This document shows, in pieces, positions 49,781 through 58,199 of a stretch of 64,000 nt of DNA. The stretch spans positions 868,001 to 932,000 of the forward strand of contig NZ_CP154799.1 in NCBI RefSeq assembly GCF_050920705.1. Direction: 5' to 3'. Position 1 is the first letter of the stretch, and every line of letters begins with the position of its first letter. The DNA comes from Regnicoccus_A sp014224355 (GTDB lineage Bacteria; Cyanobacteriota; Cyanobacteriia; PCC-6307; Cyanobiaceae). The position numbers were made by a program, and so were the translations under genes. Below the pieces are notes generated by a model that did not search any database, was not told the DNA's origin, and worked only from the letters and a program-made list of their open reading frames with translations.

Positions 49781-52700
49781 TCACTCCTCAAGGGACACCA
49801 GATCGCGCAGCTGGCCGGGGTCGAGGCCACCCAGCCACTCCTCACCGCTGCCCACGATGTCTTCGGCCAGTCGGGCCTTCTCCCGGATCATGCGGTCGAT
49901 CTTCTCCTCCACCGAGCCGCTGGTGATGAACTTGTGAACCATCACCCGGTTGGTCTGGCCGATGCGGTAGGCGCGGTCGGTGGCCTGGTTCTCCACTGCC
50001 GGATTCCACCAGCGGTCGATGTGGAACACGTGGCTGGCCCTGGTGAGGTTGAGGCCCACGCCGCCTGCCTTGAGCGAGAGCAGGAACAATTGAGGGCCCC
50101 GGGGGTCCTCCTGGAAGCGATCCACCATCGCCTGACGCTCCGCCTTGCTGGTGCTGCCGTAGAGGAAGGGCACCTCCTGGTGAAAGCGCTGCTGCAGGTG
50201 GGTCTGGAGCAGGTGCCCCCATTCGGCGAATTGCGTGAAGAGCAGGGCCCGGTCGCCGGCCTCAATCACTTCCTCCACGATTTCCTCAAGGCGCTGCAAC
50301 TTGGCTGAGCGGGCGCTGAAGCCTGTCCCCACCTCCGGTTCCTTGAGCATCAGGGCCGGGTGGTTGCAGACCTGCTTGAGCTTGGTGAGCAGGCCCAGCA
50401 CCTGGCCGTGCTTCTTGCCCACGGGTGCCCGCGCGATCGCATCGAGGGTCTCCTCCACGGTGCGGCGGTAGAGCTTCACCTGTTCGGGGGAGAGCCCCAC
50501 CCATTCGCTCAGTTCCACCTTCTCGGGCAGGTCGGAGATGATCGAGCGGTCGGTCTTGAGGCGCCGCAGGATGAACGGACCCACCCGGGCCTTGAGGTCG
50601 CTCACCGACGCCATGTCGCCGTAGCGCTCGATCGGCAGGCGGTAGCGCTGGCGGAAGAACTCCTCCTCCCCCAGCACCTTCGGGTTGAGAAAGTCCATCA
50701 GGGCCCAGAGCTCGCTCACCCTGTTCTCCACCGGCGTGCCGGTGAGGGCGATGCGGAAACGGCTCTGCTTGAGCGGCCGTGCCAGATCGCGGGCTGCCTG
50801 CGACTGCCGGGCCGATGAATTCTTGATTGCCTGGGCTTCATCGATCACCAGCCCCTGCCAGTCGAGGCTGCTCAGCAGTGCGCTGTCGCGCTGCAGCAGG
50901 CCGTAGCTGGTGAGGACCAGATCCACCCCCTCCAGCTTCTTCTTCAGGGCGGCGGGGGTGGACGGCCGCCGGGGGCCGTAGTGCTCCACCACGCTCAGTT
51001 CCGGGGTGAAGCCCTTCGCCTCCCGCAGCCAGTTGGTGAGCACCGAGGTGGGGGCCACCAGCAACACCGGACGTTTCAGTTCCTTCTCCGCCTTGAGGTG
51101 CTGCAGGAAGGCCAGCAGCTGGATGGTCTTGCCCAGGCCCATGTCGTCGGCCAGGCAGGCCCCCTGATCGAAGCGGTGCAGGAAGGCCAGCCAGCCCAGC
51201 CCCCGTTCCTGGTAGGGCCGCAGCTGCCCGGCGAAGCCCTCGGGAGCCGGCAGGGGATCGGGAGCCTTCTGCTGGTGGTACTGCTCCAGCACCGCCTGCA
51301 GCCTCGGGCCGGCGATGAAACGGTGCACCGGCAGCCGCTGCAGGGTCTCTCCTTCGTTGCCGGTCAGGCGCAGGGCGTCATCGAGGCTGAGAACAGGATC
51401 GAGGGCGCAGAACTTCTCGGCATGGCGCAGATCACCGGGACGCAGCTCGATCCAGGCCCCTTTGTGCTGCACCAGGGGGCTGCGTTTGCCAGCCAGCCGC
51501 TCCAGGTCGCGCAGGGTGAGCGTGACTCCGCCGATCATCAGCTCCCAGTGCCATTGCAGGCTTTCGCCGAGGCTGAAGCCCCGGGAGCGCTCGGGCAGAT
51601 CGGCTTCGATCGAGAGGCCGAGCCGGCTGGCAAGGCCTCCGCTGAGGCTGGGGGGCAGCACCACCCCCACACCCACATCGCGCAGCTTCAACGCGGCGGT
51701 GCGCACCAGCACGAAGGCTTCGGCCGGGGTGAGCGCCATCCGCTCGGGTGTGGCCGTGTCGAGGCCCCGTTCGATCGGCTCAAACACCTGCAGGGCCCGT
51801 CCCAGGCCCTCCAGCAGCAGTTCGCCGGGCTGCTGGAGTTCAGCTTCACCGAGCTGCAGGGCGCCGGCCCCGGCGGCCCAGACGCCGGCGGCGGGCAGCA
51901 GCAAGCTTGGGTCGGCTTCGGCCTGCAGGCTGAAGCGCAGGGGCCACAACTCCTCCCCCTCGCCGGGGGTGTCGAGCTCGAGGCAGGCCCGGGCCGGCTC
52001 CACCCGGCCGGCCACCGCTTCGCGCCAGTGGTGGGTGGCCACCTGCAGGCGCTCGCAGTCGTCGTCATCCAGATCGAGGCGCCCGTCTCCGGGTCCGAGG
52101 GCCCGCTGCCAGGCCGCCAGCAGTGGGTCCAGCCCCTCCGGCGCAGGGGTGAAGCCCGCGCGCATGCGCGCATCCACCAGATCCGTGAGGATCGAAGCCA
52201 GCCGTCGCCGTCCGGACCCCGGCCGCCAGCAGGCCAGTGAAACGCCGGCGTCTCCCAGGCCGGGCTCCAGGGCCGCCAGGGCCACCTGGGGCAGGCGCGA
52301 GGCCAGATCCTCCAGGCGACGCCGGTCGTCCTCGCGGTTGATCAGTGGCAGCCAGCGGGCGCGTCCCGCCTCCACCTGGGGCAGCAGCCGGCCCCGCGAG
52401 AGCAGGCTCAGCGACCAGCGCTGCAGGTGGCTCCACCAGCGCAGGTCATCGGCCAGGTCGGGATGGTCGCCCGAGAGGGGCAGGCGGCCCAGCCAGATCG
52501 TGGCGGCACCAGGCTCCAGCCACCAGCCCTCCACGCGCCAGGGCCACCACTCCACCGATTTCGGGATCGGCTCACCCGCCTGCAGCGGCAGGCCGCTCCA
52601 GGTGCTGCTGTCGGTTTTCCTTTTCCCCCTGGCGCCCTGCCGGCGGCTGGGCAGGCAGAGGTTGGCCCCTGCGGGGCGGAAATCCTCGGTCCAGAGGTCT

Positions 52701-52894
52701 GCTTCCTCCAGCCAGGCGCCGAGGTCGTCCTGATCGAGGCTGAGGGGGTGCAGCGGCGGCTCGCTTGCCGGGGCCTGTGGTTCCGCCACGCGCCAGGTGT
52801 CCCCCCAGAGCAGCAACCCTGGCCTGTAACCACCGCCAAGGGCGGGCACGGCCGCGGTTTCCCTCGACAGCCAGGTGGCGTGCAGCAGGCTCAT
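49781..52894 (-). CDS. SNF2-family DNA helicase/translocase
   Basis: A 1037-residue Swi2/Snf2 ATPase of the bacterial HepA-like subgroup. Residues up to about 560 form a SNF2-associated region; the motor follows with Walker A in CLADDMGLGKTIQLLAFL, DEAQ-type motif II in LVIDEAQAIKN, LTGTPVENRVSELWALMDFL as motif III region, and motif VI QATDRAYRIGQTNRV. Such proteins remodel protein-DNA or RNA polymerase complexes. The length fits cyanobacterial members. It starts the two-gene unit with the lipid kinase fusion. Confidence 0.94.
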   Translation of the reverse strand: MSLLHATWLSRETAAVPALGGGYRPGLLLWGDTWRVAEPQAPASEPPLHPLSLDQDDLGAWLEEADLWTEDFRPAGANLCLPSRRQGARGKRKTDSSTWSGLPLQAGEPIPKSVEWWPWRVEGWWLEPGAATIWLGRLPLSGDHPDLADDLRWWSHLQRWSLSLLSRGRLLPQVEAGRARWLPLINREDDRRRLEDLASRLPQVALAALEPGLGDAGVSLACWRPGSGRRRLASILTDLVDARMRAGFTPAPEGLDPLLAAWQRALGPGDGRLDLDDDDCERLQVATHHWREAVAGRVEPARACLELDTPGEGEELWPLRFSLQAEADPSLLLPAAGVWAAGAGALQLGEAELQQPGELLLEGLGRALQVFEPIERGLDTATPERMALTPAEAFVLVRTAALKLRDVGVGVVLPPSLSGGLASRLGLSIEADLPERSRGFSLGESLQWHWELMIGGVTLTLRDLERLAGKRSPLVQHKGAWIELRPGDLRHAEKFCALDPVLSLDDALRLTGNEGETLQRLPVHRFIAGPRLQAVLEQYHQQKAPDPLPAPEGFAGQLRPYQERGLGWLAFLHRFDQGACLADDMGLGKTIQLLAFLQHLKAEKELKRPVLLVAPTSVLTNWLREAKGFTPELSVVEHYGPRRPSTPAALKKKLEGVDLVLTSYGLLQRDSALLSSLDWQGLVIDEAQAIKNSSARQSQAARDLARPLKQSRFRIALTGTPVENRVSELWALMDFLNPKVLGEEEFFRQRYRLPIERYGDMASVSDLKARVGPFILRRLKTDRSIISDLPEKVELSEWVGLSPEQVKLYRRTVEETLDAIARAPVGKKHGQVLGLLTKLKQVCNHPALMLKEPEVGTGFSARSAKLQRLEEIVEEVIEAGDRALLFTQFAEWGHLLQTHLQQRFHQEVPFLYGSTSKAERQAMVDRFQEDPRGPQLFLLSLKAGGVGLNLTRASHVFHIDRWWNPAVENQATDRAYRIGQTNRVMVHKFITSGSVEEKIDRMIREKARLAEDIVGSGEEWLGGLDPGQLRDLVSLEE

Positions 52895-52949
52895 GGCTGC
52901 TGGGACCCCTCAGAGCATGGGTGGCGTCGCATCGAGAACACCGGCAGCA

Positions 52950-52975
52950 ACCACGGACATCGACCACGGACATCG
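52950..52975. repeat. 13-base tandem duplication, intergenic
   Basis: Two exact adjacent copies of accacggacatcg lie in the 146-base gap between the SNF2 gene and a small membrane-protein gene. No function is apparent. Confidence 0.7.
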
Positions 52976-53040
52976 CCTCGGCTCGCGTGAGCGGAGCGAC
53001 TCCCCGGGCACTCTGCCGGATGGCGCGCCCACCGGCCCGC

Positions 53041-53505
53041 TCAGGGCCTCAGGGCCGACAGCCGGCGCTGCAGTGAGTGAAGCACCAGGGCACTGCCCGC
53101 CAGAGGCAGCCAGAGCGGCAGCCAGACCAGCAGCAGCTCCAGCGCCAGGCCCGGCAGCAACCGCAGCCCGCCTGCGTCCATCAGGGCACCGATGGCAGGC
53201 AGATCGGGGCTGGTGCCCAGGCTGCGGATGCCGCAGACCGCCCCCACCAGGCCGGCCTGCAGGTGGCTGTCGTCGGGATCGACCCGCTGCAGATGAAAGG
53301 CCAGCAACCCGTAGAAAAAGCCGCAGCCACCAGCCCTCAGGGCCGGCCTCAACCCCAGCACCAGGGCCAGCGCCAGGGCCGTGGCGCCTGCCAGCAGGGC
53401 CCAGGCAATCGACTGCAGGCGCAGCTGGGCGCGGTGGTCGGATGGGGCCGTCAGGGCGGGCACGGGGAGCGGGCGGAACGGGAGGGGCCTGTGCTGGGCG
53501 ATCAT
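53041..53505 (-). CDS. hypothetical membrane protein
   Basis: A 154-residue protein with three or four hydrophobic segments, at about residues 33-53, 60-70, 78-92 and 115-145. The end LLVWLPLWLPLAGSALVLHS is strongly hydrophobic. Conserved-looking features are GCGFFYGLLAFHLQRVDPDD and a short Arg-rich C-terminus. I do not recognise a family. It diverges from alaS with only 33 bases between the starts, so the promoters must overlap the coding regions or each other. Confidence 0.6.
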   Translation of the reverse strand: MIAQHRPLPFRPLPVPALTAPSDHRAQLRLQSIAWALLAGATALALALVLGLRPALRAGGCGFFYGLLAFHLQRVDPDDSHLQAGLVGAVCGIRSLGTSPDLPAIGALMDAGGLRLLPGLALELLLVWLPLWLPLAGSALVLHSLQRRLSALRP

Positions 53506-53538
53506 GCCCTCTCCAGGGTTGATTTGCCGCGTCCGGCC

Positions 53539-56229
53539 ATGGCTGCCACCTCATCCGCCCGCTCCGAGCGGCACCCACGCCCCCGCAGCGGCGCCGAGAT
53601 CCGCGAGGCCTTCCTGGCCTTCTACGAAGCCCGGGGGCACCGCCGCATGGCCAGCGCCTCGCTGGTGCCTGATGACCCCACGGTGCTGCTCACCATCGCC
53701 GGAATGCTGCCTTTCAAGCCGGTGTTCCTGGGACAGGCGCCGAGGCCGGCCGCGCGGGCCACCACCAGCCAGAAGTGCATCCGCACCAACGACATCGAGA
53801 ACGTGGGCCGCACGGCCCGGCATCACACGTTCTTCGAGATGCTCGGCAACTTCTCCTTCGGCGATTACTTCAAGGCCGAGGCGATGACCTGGGCCTGGGA
53901 GCTCTCCACAGGGGTGTTCGGCCTCGATCCGAAGCATCTGGTGGTCAGTGTCTTTCGCGACGACGACGAAGCGGCGGCGATCTGGCGCGACACGGTGGGG
54001 GTCGACCCCCGGCGGATCGTGCGCCTGGGTGAGGCCGACAACTTCTGGGTGTCGGGTCCCACAGGACCCTGCGGTCCCTGCTCCGAGATCTATTACGACT
54101 TCCGACCCGAGCTCGGTGACGACCACCTCGACCTGGAGGACGACAGCCGCTTCATCGAGTTCTACAACCTGGTGTTCATGCAGTTCAACCGCGACGCCGA
54201 GGGCAACCTCACGCCGCTGGAGAATCGCAACATCGACACCGGCATGGGCCTGGAACGCATGGCCCAGATCCTGCAGGGGGTTTCGAACAACTACGAAACC
54301 GACCTGATCTATCCGCTGATCGAAACCGCTGCCACCCTGGCTGGGATCGACTACCGGCAGCTGGACCCCCGCGGCCAGACCTCCCTGAAGGTGATCGGCG
54401 ACCACAGCCGCGCCATCACCCAGCTGATCGCCGATGGGGTGACCGCCTCCAATCTGGGCCGTGGGTACATCCTGAGGCGGCTGCTTCGGCGGGTGGTGCG
54501 TCATGGCCGGTTGCTGGGCATCGACACTCCCTTCCTGCCGTCCATGGGGCAGGCGGCGATCGCCCTGATGGCGGAGGCCTATCCCCAGCTGGAGGAGCGG
54601 CGCGAGGCGATCATGGCTGAGCTGGCCCGGGAGGAGGCCCGTTTCCTGGAAACCCTCGAGCGTGGCGAGAAGCTTCTGGCGGAGGTGCTCTCGGCCCGGC
54701 CTGATCAGATCAGCGGGGAGCAGGCCTTCGAGCTCTACGACACCTACGGCTTCCCCCTGGAGCTCACCGAGGAGATCGCCGAGGAGCATGGGCTGGCCGT
54801 CGACCTGGCCGGCTTCGAGGCGGCGATGGAGGCCCAGCGCCAGCGGGCCAAGGCCGCCTCGGTGCGGCTGGATCTCACCCTGCAGGGGGCGATCGAGGCG
54901 ATGGCCGAGCACTTGTCCCCCACCGACTTTCGCGGCTACGAGGCCCTGGAGCACCCCAGCCAGGTGATGGCCCTGGTGGTGAATGGTGAGCAGGCCCAGG
55001 CTGCGGTGGCGGGCGATGCCGTCCAGATCGTGCTGGATTCCACCCCGTTCTACGGCGAATCCGGAGGGCAGATCGGTGATCGCGGCGTGCTGGCGGGCGG
55101 TGCTCCGGGCGCTGGGCCCGAGGCCGGGGTGATCGTGCGGATCGAAGCGGTCAGCCACCAGCGCAAGCTGATCGTCCACCACGGCCGGATCGAGCGGGGC
55201 GAGCTGACCCTGGGGGACACCCTGACCGCCCTGGTGGACCGTGCCTGTCGCCGGCGTGTCCAGGCCCATCACACCGCCACCCATCTGCTGCAGGCGGCTC
55301 TCAAGCAGCTGGTGGATGCCTCGATCTCCCAGGCCGGCTCCCTGGTGGATTTTGAGCGGCTGCGCTTCGATTTCCATTGTCCCCGTGCCCTGAGCGCCGA
55401 GGAACTGGAGCGGATCGAGGAGCGGATCAACGGCTGGATCGCCGAGGCCCACGCCCTGGAGGTGCAAGAGATGGATCTGGAGCGGGCCCGTGCCGCCGGG
55501 GCCGTGGCCATGTTCGGGGAAAAGTATGGGGAGACGGTGCGGGTGGTGGATGTCCCGGGGGTCTCGATGGAGCTCTGCGGCGGCACCCATGTGGCCAACA
55601 CCGCCGAGATCGGCCTGTTCCGGATCGTGAGCGAGACCGGCGTGGCGGCCGGCATCCGACGCATCGAAGCGGTGGCCGGCCCGGCGGTGCTCGATTACCT
55701 CAGGGAACGCGACAGCGTGGTGCGGGCCCTTACGGAACGCTTCAAGGTGCAGCCCGTCGAGATCCTGGCGCGGGTGAGCGGTCTTCAGGACGACCTCAAG
55801 GCCACGGCCAGGGCCCTGGAGGCCGCTCGCTCGGAGCTGGCCAGGGCCAGGGTCGCGGCACTGGCGGCCCAGACGCAGGAGGCGGGAGCGTTCCGGGTGC
55901 TGGTAGCGCGCCTCGATGGGGTGGAGGGTGCCGCCCTTCAGCCGGCCGCCCAGCAGCTCCAGGAGACGCTTGGCCCGGCCGGCGCCGTCGTCCTCGGTGG
56001 CCTGCCTGACACCGCCGAGTCCAGCAAGCTGATCCTGGTGGCAGCCTTCGGTGCTCAGGTGATCGACGCCGGGCCGAAAGCCGGGCCTTTCATCGCTGCG
56101 GTGGCCAAGCGCTGTGGAGGTGGTGGTGGCGGTCGTCCGCACCTGGCCCAGGCGGGAGGCCGTGATGCCGCCGCCCTTGACCCGGCCCTCGAGCAGGCCC
56201 GAGCCGACCTGATCGCTCGGCTCTCCTGA
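53539..56229 (+). CDS. alaS: alanine-tRNA ligase
   Basis: An 896-residue class II synthetase that charges tRNA-Ala. The catalytic core begins EIREAFLAFYEARGH and contains RTNDIENVGRTARHHTFFEM, and the editing domain has the zinc ligands in HHTATHLLQAAL and CGGTHVANTAEIG. The C-terminal C-Ala domain is complete, ending in the Gly-rich GGGGGGRPHLAQAGG segment. The frame is open to 53077, but the ATG at 53539 precedes the conserved start. The length is normal. Confidence 0.97.
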   Translation: MAATSSARSERHPRPRSGAEIREAFLAFYEARGHRRMASASLVPDDPTVLLTIAGMLPFKPVFLGQAPRPAARATTSQKCIRTNDIENVGRTARHHTFFEMLGNFSFGDYFKAEAMTWAWELSTGVFGLDPKHLVVSVFRDDDEAAAIWRDTVGVDPRRIVRLGEADNFWVSGPTGPCGPCSEIYYDFRPELGDDHLDLEDDSRFIEFYNLVFMQFNRDAEGNLTPLENRNIDTGMGLERMAQILQGVSNNYETDLIYPLIETAATLAGIDYRQLDPRGQTSLKVIGDHSRAITQLIADGVTASNLGRGYILRRLLRRVVRHGRLLGIDTPFLPSMGQAAIALMAEAYPQLEERREAIMAELAREEARFLETLERGEKLLAEVLSARPDQISGEQAFELYDTYGFPLELTEEIAEEHGLAVDLAGFEAAMEAQRQRAKAASVRLDLTLQGAIEAMAEHLSPTDFRGYEALEHPSQVMALVVNGEQAQAAVAGDAVQIVLDSTPFYGESGGQIGDRGVLAGGAPGAGPEAGVIVRIEAVSHQRKLIVHHGRIERGELTLGDTLTALVDRACRRRVQAHHTATHLLQAALKQLVDASISQAGSLVDFERLRFDFHCPRALSAEELERIEERINGWIAEAHALEVQEMDLERARAAGAVAMFGEKYGETVRVVDVPGVSMELCGGTHVANTAEIGLFRIVSETGVAAGIRRIEAVAGPAVLDYLRERDSVVRALTERFKVQPVEILARVSGLQDDLKATARALEAARSELARARVAALAAQTQEAGAFRVLVARLDGVEGAALQPAAQQLQETLGPAGAVVLGGLPDTAESSKLILVAAFGAQVIDAGPKAGPFIAAVAKRCGGGGGGRPHLAQAGGRDAAALDPALEQARADLIARLS

Positions 56230-56323
56230 ATGGTTGCTACGTATTGCCCGCTACAGACTGACCCGCCCGACACCGATTGGTATCTGTGCTCACCGGTATC
56301 CCACCCCGCTTGAGCCTGCTCGC

Positions 56324-58186
56324 ATGATCGATACCCCCAGCAGCACGGCCGATGTCATTCAAGGGCTGCTGGCGGATCTCCACCGTCGCTACTCCCTGCT
56401 TGAGGACGGCGCTCCAGCCGACTACATCCCCGAGCTGGCCAAGGCGAATCCCTCTGATTTCGGCATCTCGATCGCCACAGTCGATGGCCGCCTCTACGAA
56501 GTGGGCGACACCCGCAAGCCGTTCACGATCCAGTCGATCTCCAAGCCGTTTGCCTATGGCCTGGCCCTGAAGTTGTTTTCAGGCCAGCACCTGGCCACGA
56601 AGGTGGGTGTGGAGCCCTCAGGGGATGCCTTCAACGCCATCAGCCTTGATCAGAAGACGGGTCGCCCCCGCAATCCGATGATCAACGCCGGAGCCATCGC
56701 CACCACGGCGCAGATCTGGAACCACGATCCGCATCAGGCCGAAGCTCTGATGCTCGACTTCTTCAGCGAACTGGCCGGACGTCGTCTGAGCATCGACCGG
56801 GAGGTGTTCCAGTCGGAGCGCTCCACCGGCCATCGCAACCGGGCGATCGGACACCTGCTGCGCAATTTCGGAATCATTGAGGATGATCCGGAAGAGTCGC
56901 TCGATCTCTACTTCAAGCAGTGTTCGATCACCGTCACCTGCCACGATCTGGCGGTGATGGCCGCCACCCTCGCCTGCCAGGGTCACAATCCCTTCACCGG
57001 CGCCAGGCCACTCACGCCGGAGATCACTGTGCGCATGCTGGCGTTGATGGCCACCTGCGGCACCTACGACTTCGCCGGTCAGTGGCTCTACGACGTGGGC
57101 ATGCCCGCCAAGAGTGGCGTGGGCGGCGGGGTGCTGGCCGTGGTGCCCGGTCGGCTCGGCATCGCCACCTATTCGCCGCCTCTGGATGTGCTGGGCAACA
57201 GTGTGCGCGGCATTGCGGTCTGCAATGAGCTCTCCGACAGCCTCGGACTCAGTCTCTTCAACCAATACCCCCAGACCAGTTCCACGATCCGCCGTTCCTA
57301 CAAGGGCACCCAGCGGCAGTCGCGGCGTTGGCGTGCAGTTGACCAGGCCAGGCTCCTGCAGGAGCGGCGGGATGCGATCCGAATCGTGCACGCCCAGGGA
57401 GTGCTTGATTTCGCCGCGATCGAGCGGCTGCTCTCCGAACTCAGCGAGATCATGGCCGACGCCTGGATCCTGGTGCTGGATGTGGCTCACGTCACCGAAT
57501 TGCCGGAGGAATCCAGAGGGTTGTTCCTGAACGAGCTCACGTCCCTGCGGCGCAGTGGCGTGATCGTTCTGCTGGCCAGGGCCCAACATCTCGATCTTCC
57601 ACGGACCCTGAGCGTGGCCAGTGAAGAGGAGGAGATGCCGAAGTTCACTCAATTGGATCAGGCACTGGAGTGGGCCGAGGATTTACTCCTGAACTCAAGA
57701 GGTGATGAGGACCGCACCCCTCCCTTCACCACGGAGATCGATCAGACGCTGGGCTTTCTGGGCATGCTGCAGCCCGGCCATCGCCAGACCCTGGCCGACC
57801 TGATGAAGTGCCGCACCTTTGCCAAGGATGACCTGGTGATCACCAAAGGTGATCCAGGCCATGAGCTCTTTCTGGTCAGGGAGGGACGCTTCACGATCAC
57901 CGTTGAAATGCGGAGCAGCGATGGCCAGACCCATCAATCCCGCCTGGCCACCTTCGAGCCGGGGATGTGCTTCGGCGAGATTTCCTTTCTTTCCGGCGCG
58001 CCCCGCACCGCCAATGTCACTGCTGATCTCGACGGCAGCTGCTGGGTGCTGGAGCGCCATGATTTCGATACCCTGCGTCAGTGGGAGCCAGATGCCGTCA
58101 CGGAACTGTTGCTGGCCCTCACCCGCGATCTGGGCACCAAGCTTGCCCTCACCAGCTATCAGCTCACGTTGATGGAGCATCTTTGA
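56324..58186 (+). CDS. glsA: glutaminase with STAS and cyclic-nucleotide-binding domains
   Basis: A 620-residue fusion. Residues 1-310 are a serine-dependent glutaminase that converts glutamine to glutamate and ammonia: Ser71-Ile-Ser-Lys74 is the S-x-x-K catalytic motif, INAGAIATT and KSGVGGGVLAVVPG are family signatures. Residues about 345-450 form a STAS domain (WILVLDVAHVTELPEE). Residues about 490-610 are a cNMP-binding domain; its phosphate cassette reads FGEISFLSGAPRTANV, keeping the Gly-Glu and Arg that contact cyclic nucleotide. The ATG at 56324 is preferred over one at 56234. A cyclase gene follows after 13 bases, so cAMP or cGMP control of glutaminase activity is a strong inference. 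Confidence 0.93.
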   Translation: MIDTPSSTADVIQGLLADLHRRYSLLEDGAPADYIPELAKANPSDFGISIATVDGRLYEVGDTRKPFTIQSISKPFAYGLALKLFSGQHLATKVGVEPSGDAFNAISLDQKTGRPRNPMINAGAIATTAQIWNHDPHQAEALMLDFFSELAGRRLSIDREVFQSERSTGHRNRAIGHLLRNFGIIEDDPEESLDLYFKQCSITVTCHDLAVMAATLACQGHNPFTGARPLTPEITVRMLALMATCGTYDFAGQWLYDVGMPAKSGVGGGVLAVVPGRLGIATYSPPLDVLGNSVRGIAVCNELSDSLGLSLFNQYPQTSSTIRRSYKGTQRQSRRWRAVDQARLLQERRDAIRIVHAQGVLDFAAIERLLSELSEIMADAWILVLDVAHVTELPEESRGLFLNELTSLRRSGVIVLLARAQHLDLPRTLSVASEEEEMPKFTQLDQALEWAEDLLLNSRGDEDRTPPFTTEIDQTLGFLGMLQPGHRQTLADLMKCRTFAKDDLVITKGDPGHELFLVREGRFTITVEMRSSDGQTHQSRLATFEPGMCFGEISFLSGAPRTANVTADLDGSCWVLERHDFDTLRQWEPDAVTELLLALTRDLGTKLALTSYQLTLMEHL

Positions 58187-58199
58187 AGCCCCTGAGCCC

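Noticed and set aside
53551..56142. An 863-codon open frame on the minus strand opposite alaS
   Set aside because: It is the mirror of the alaS codons in GC-rich DNA, rich in His, Gly and Gln, without any domain. alaS itself has every expected motif.
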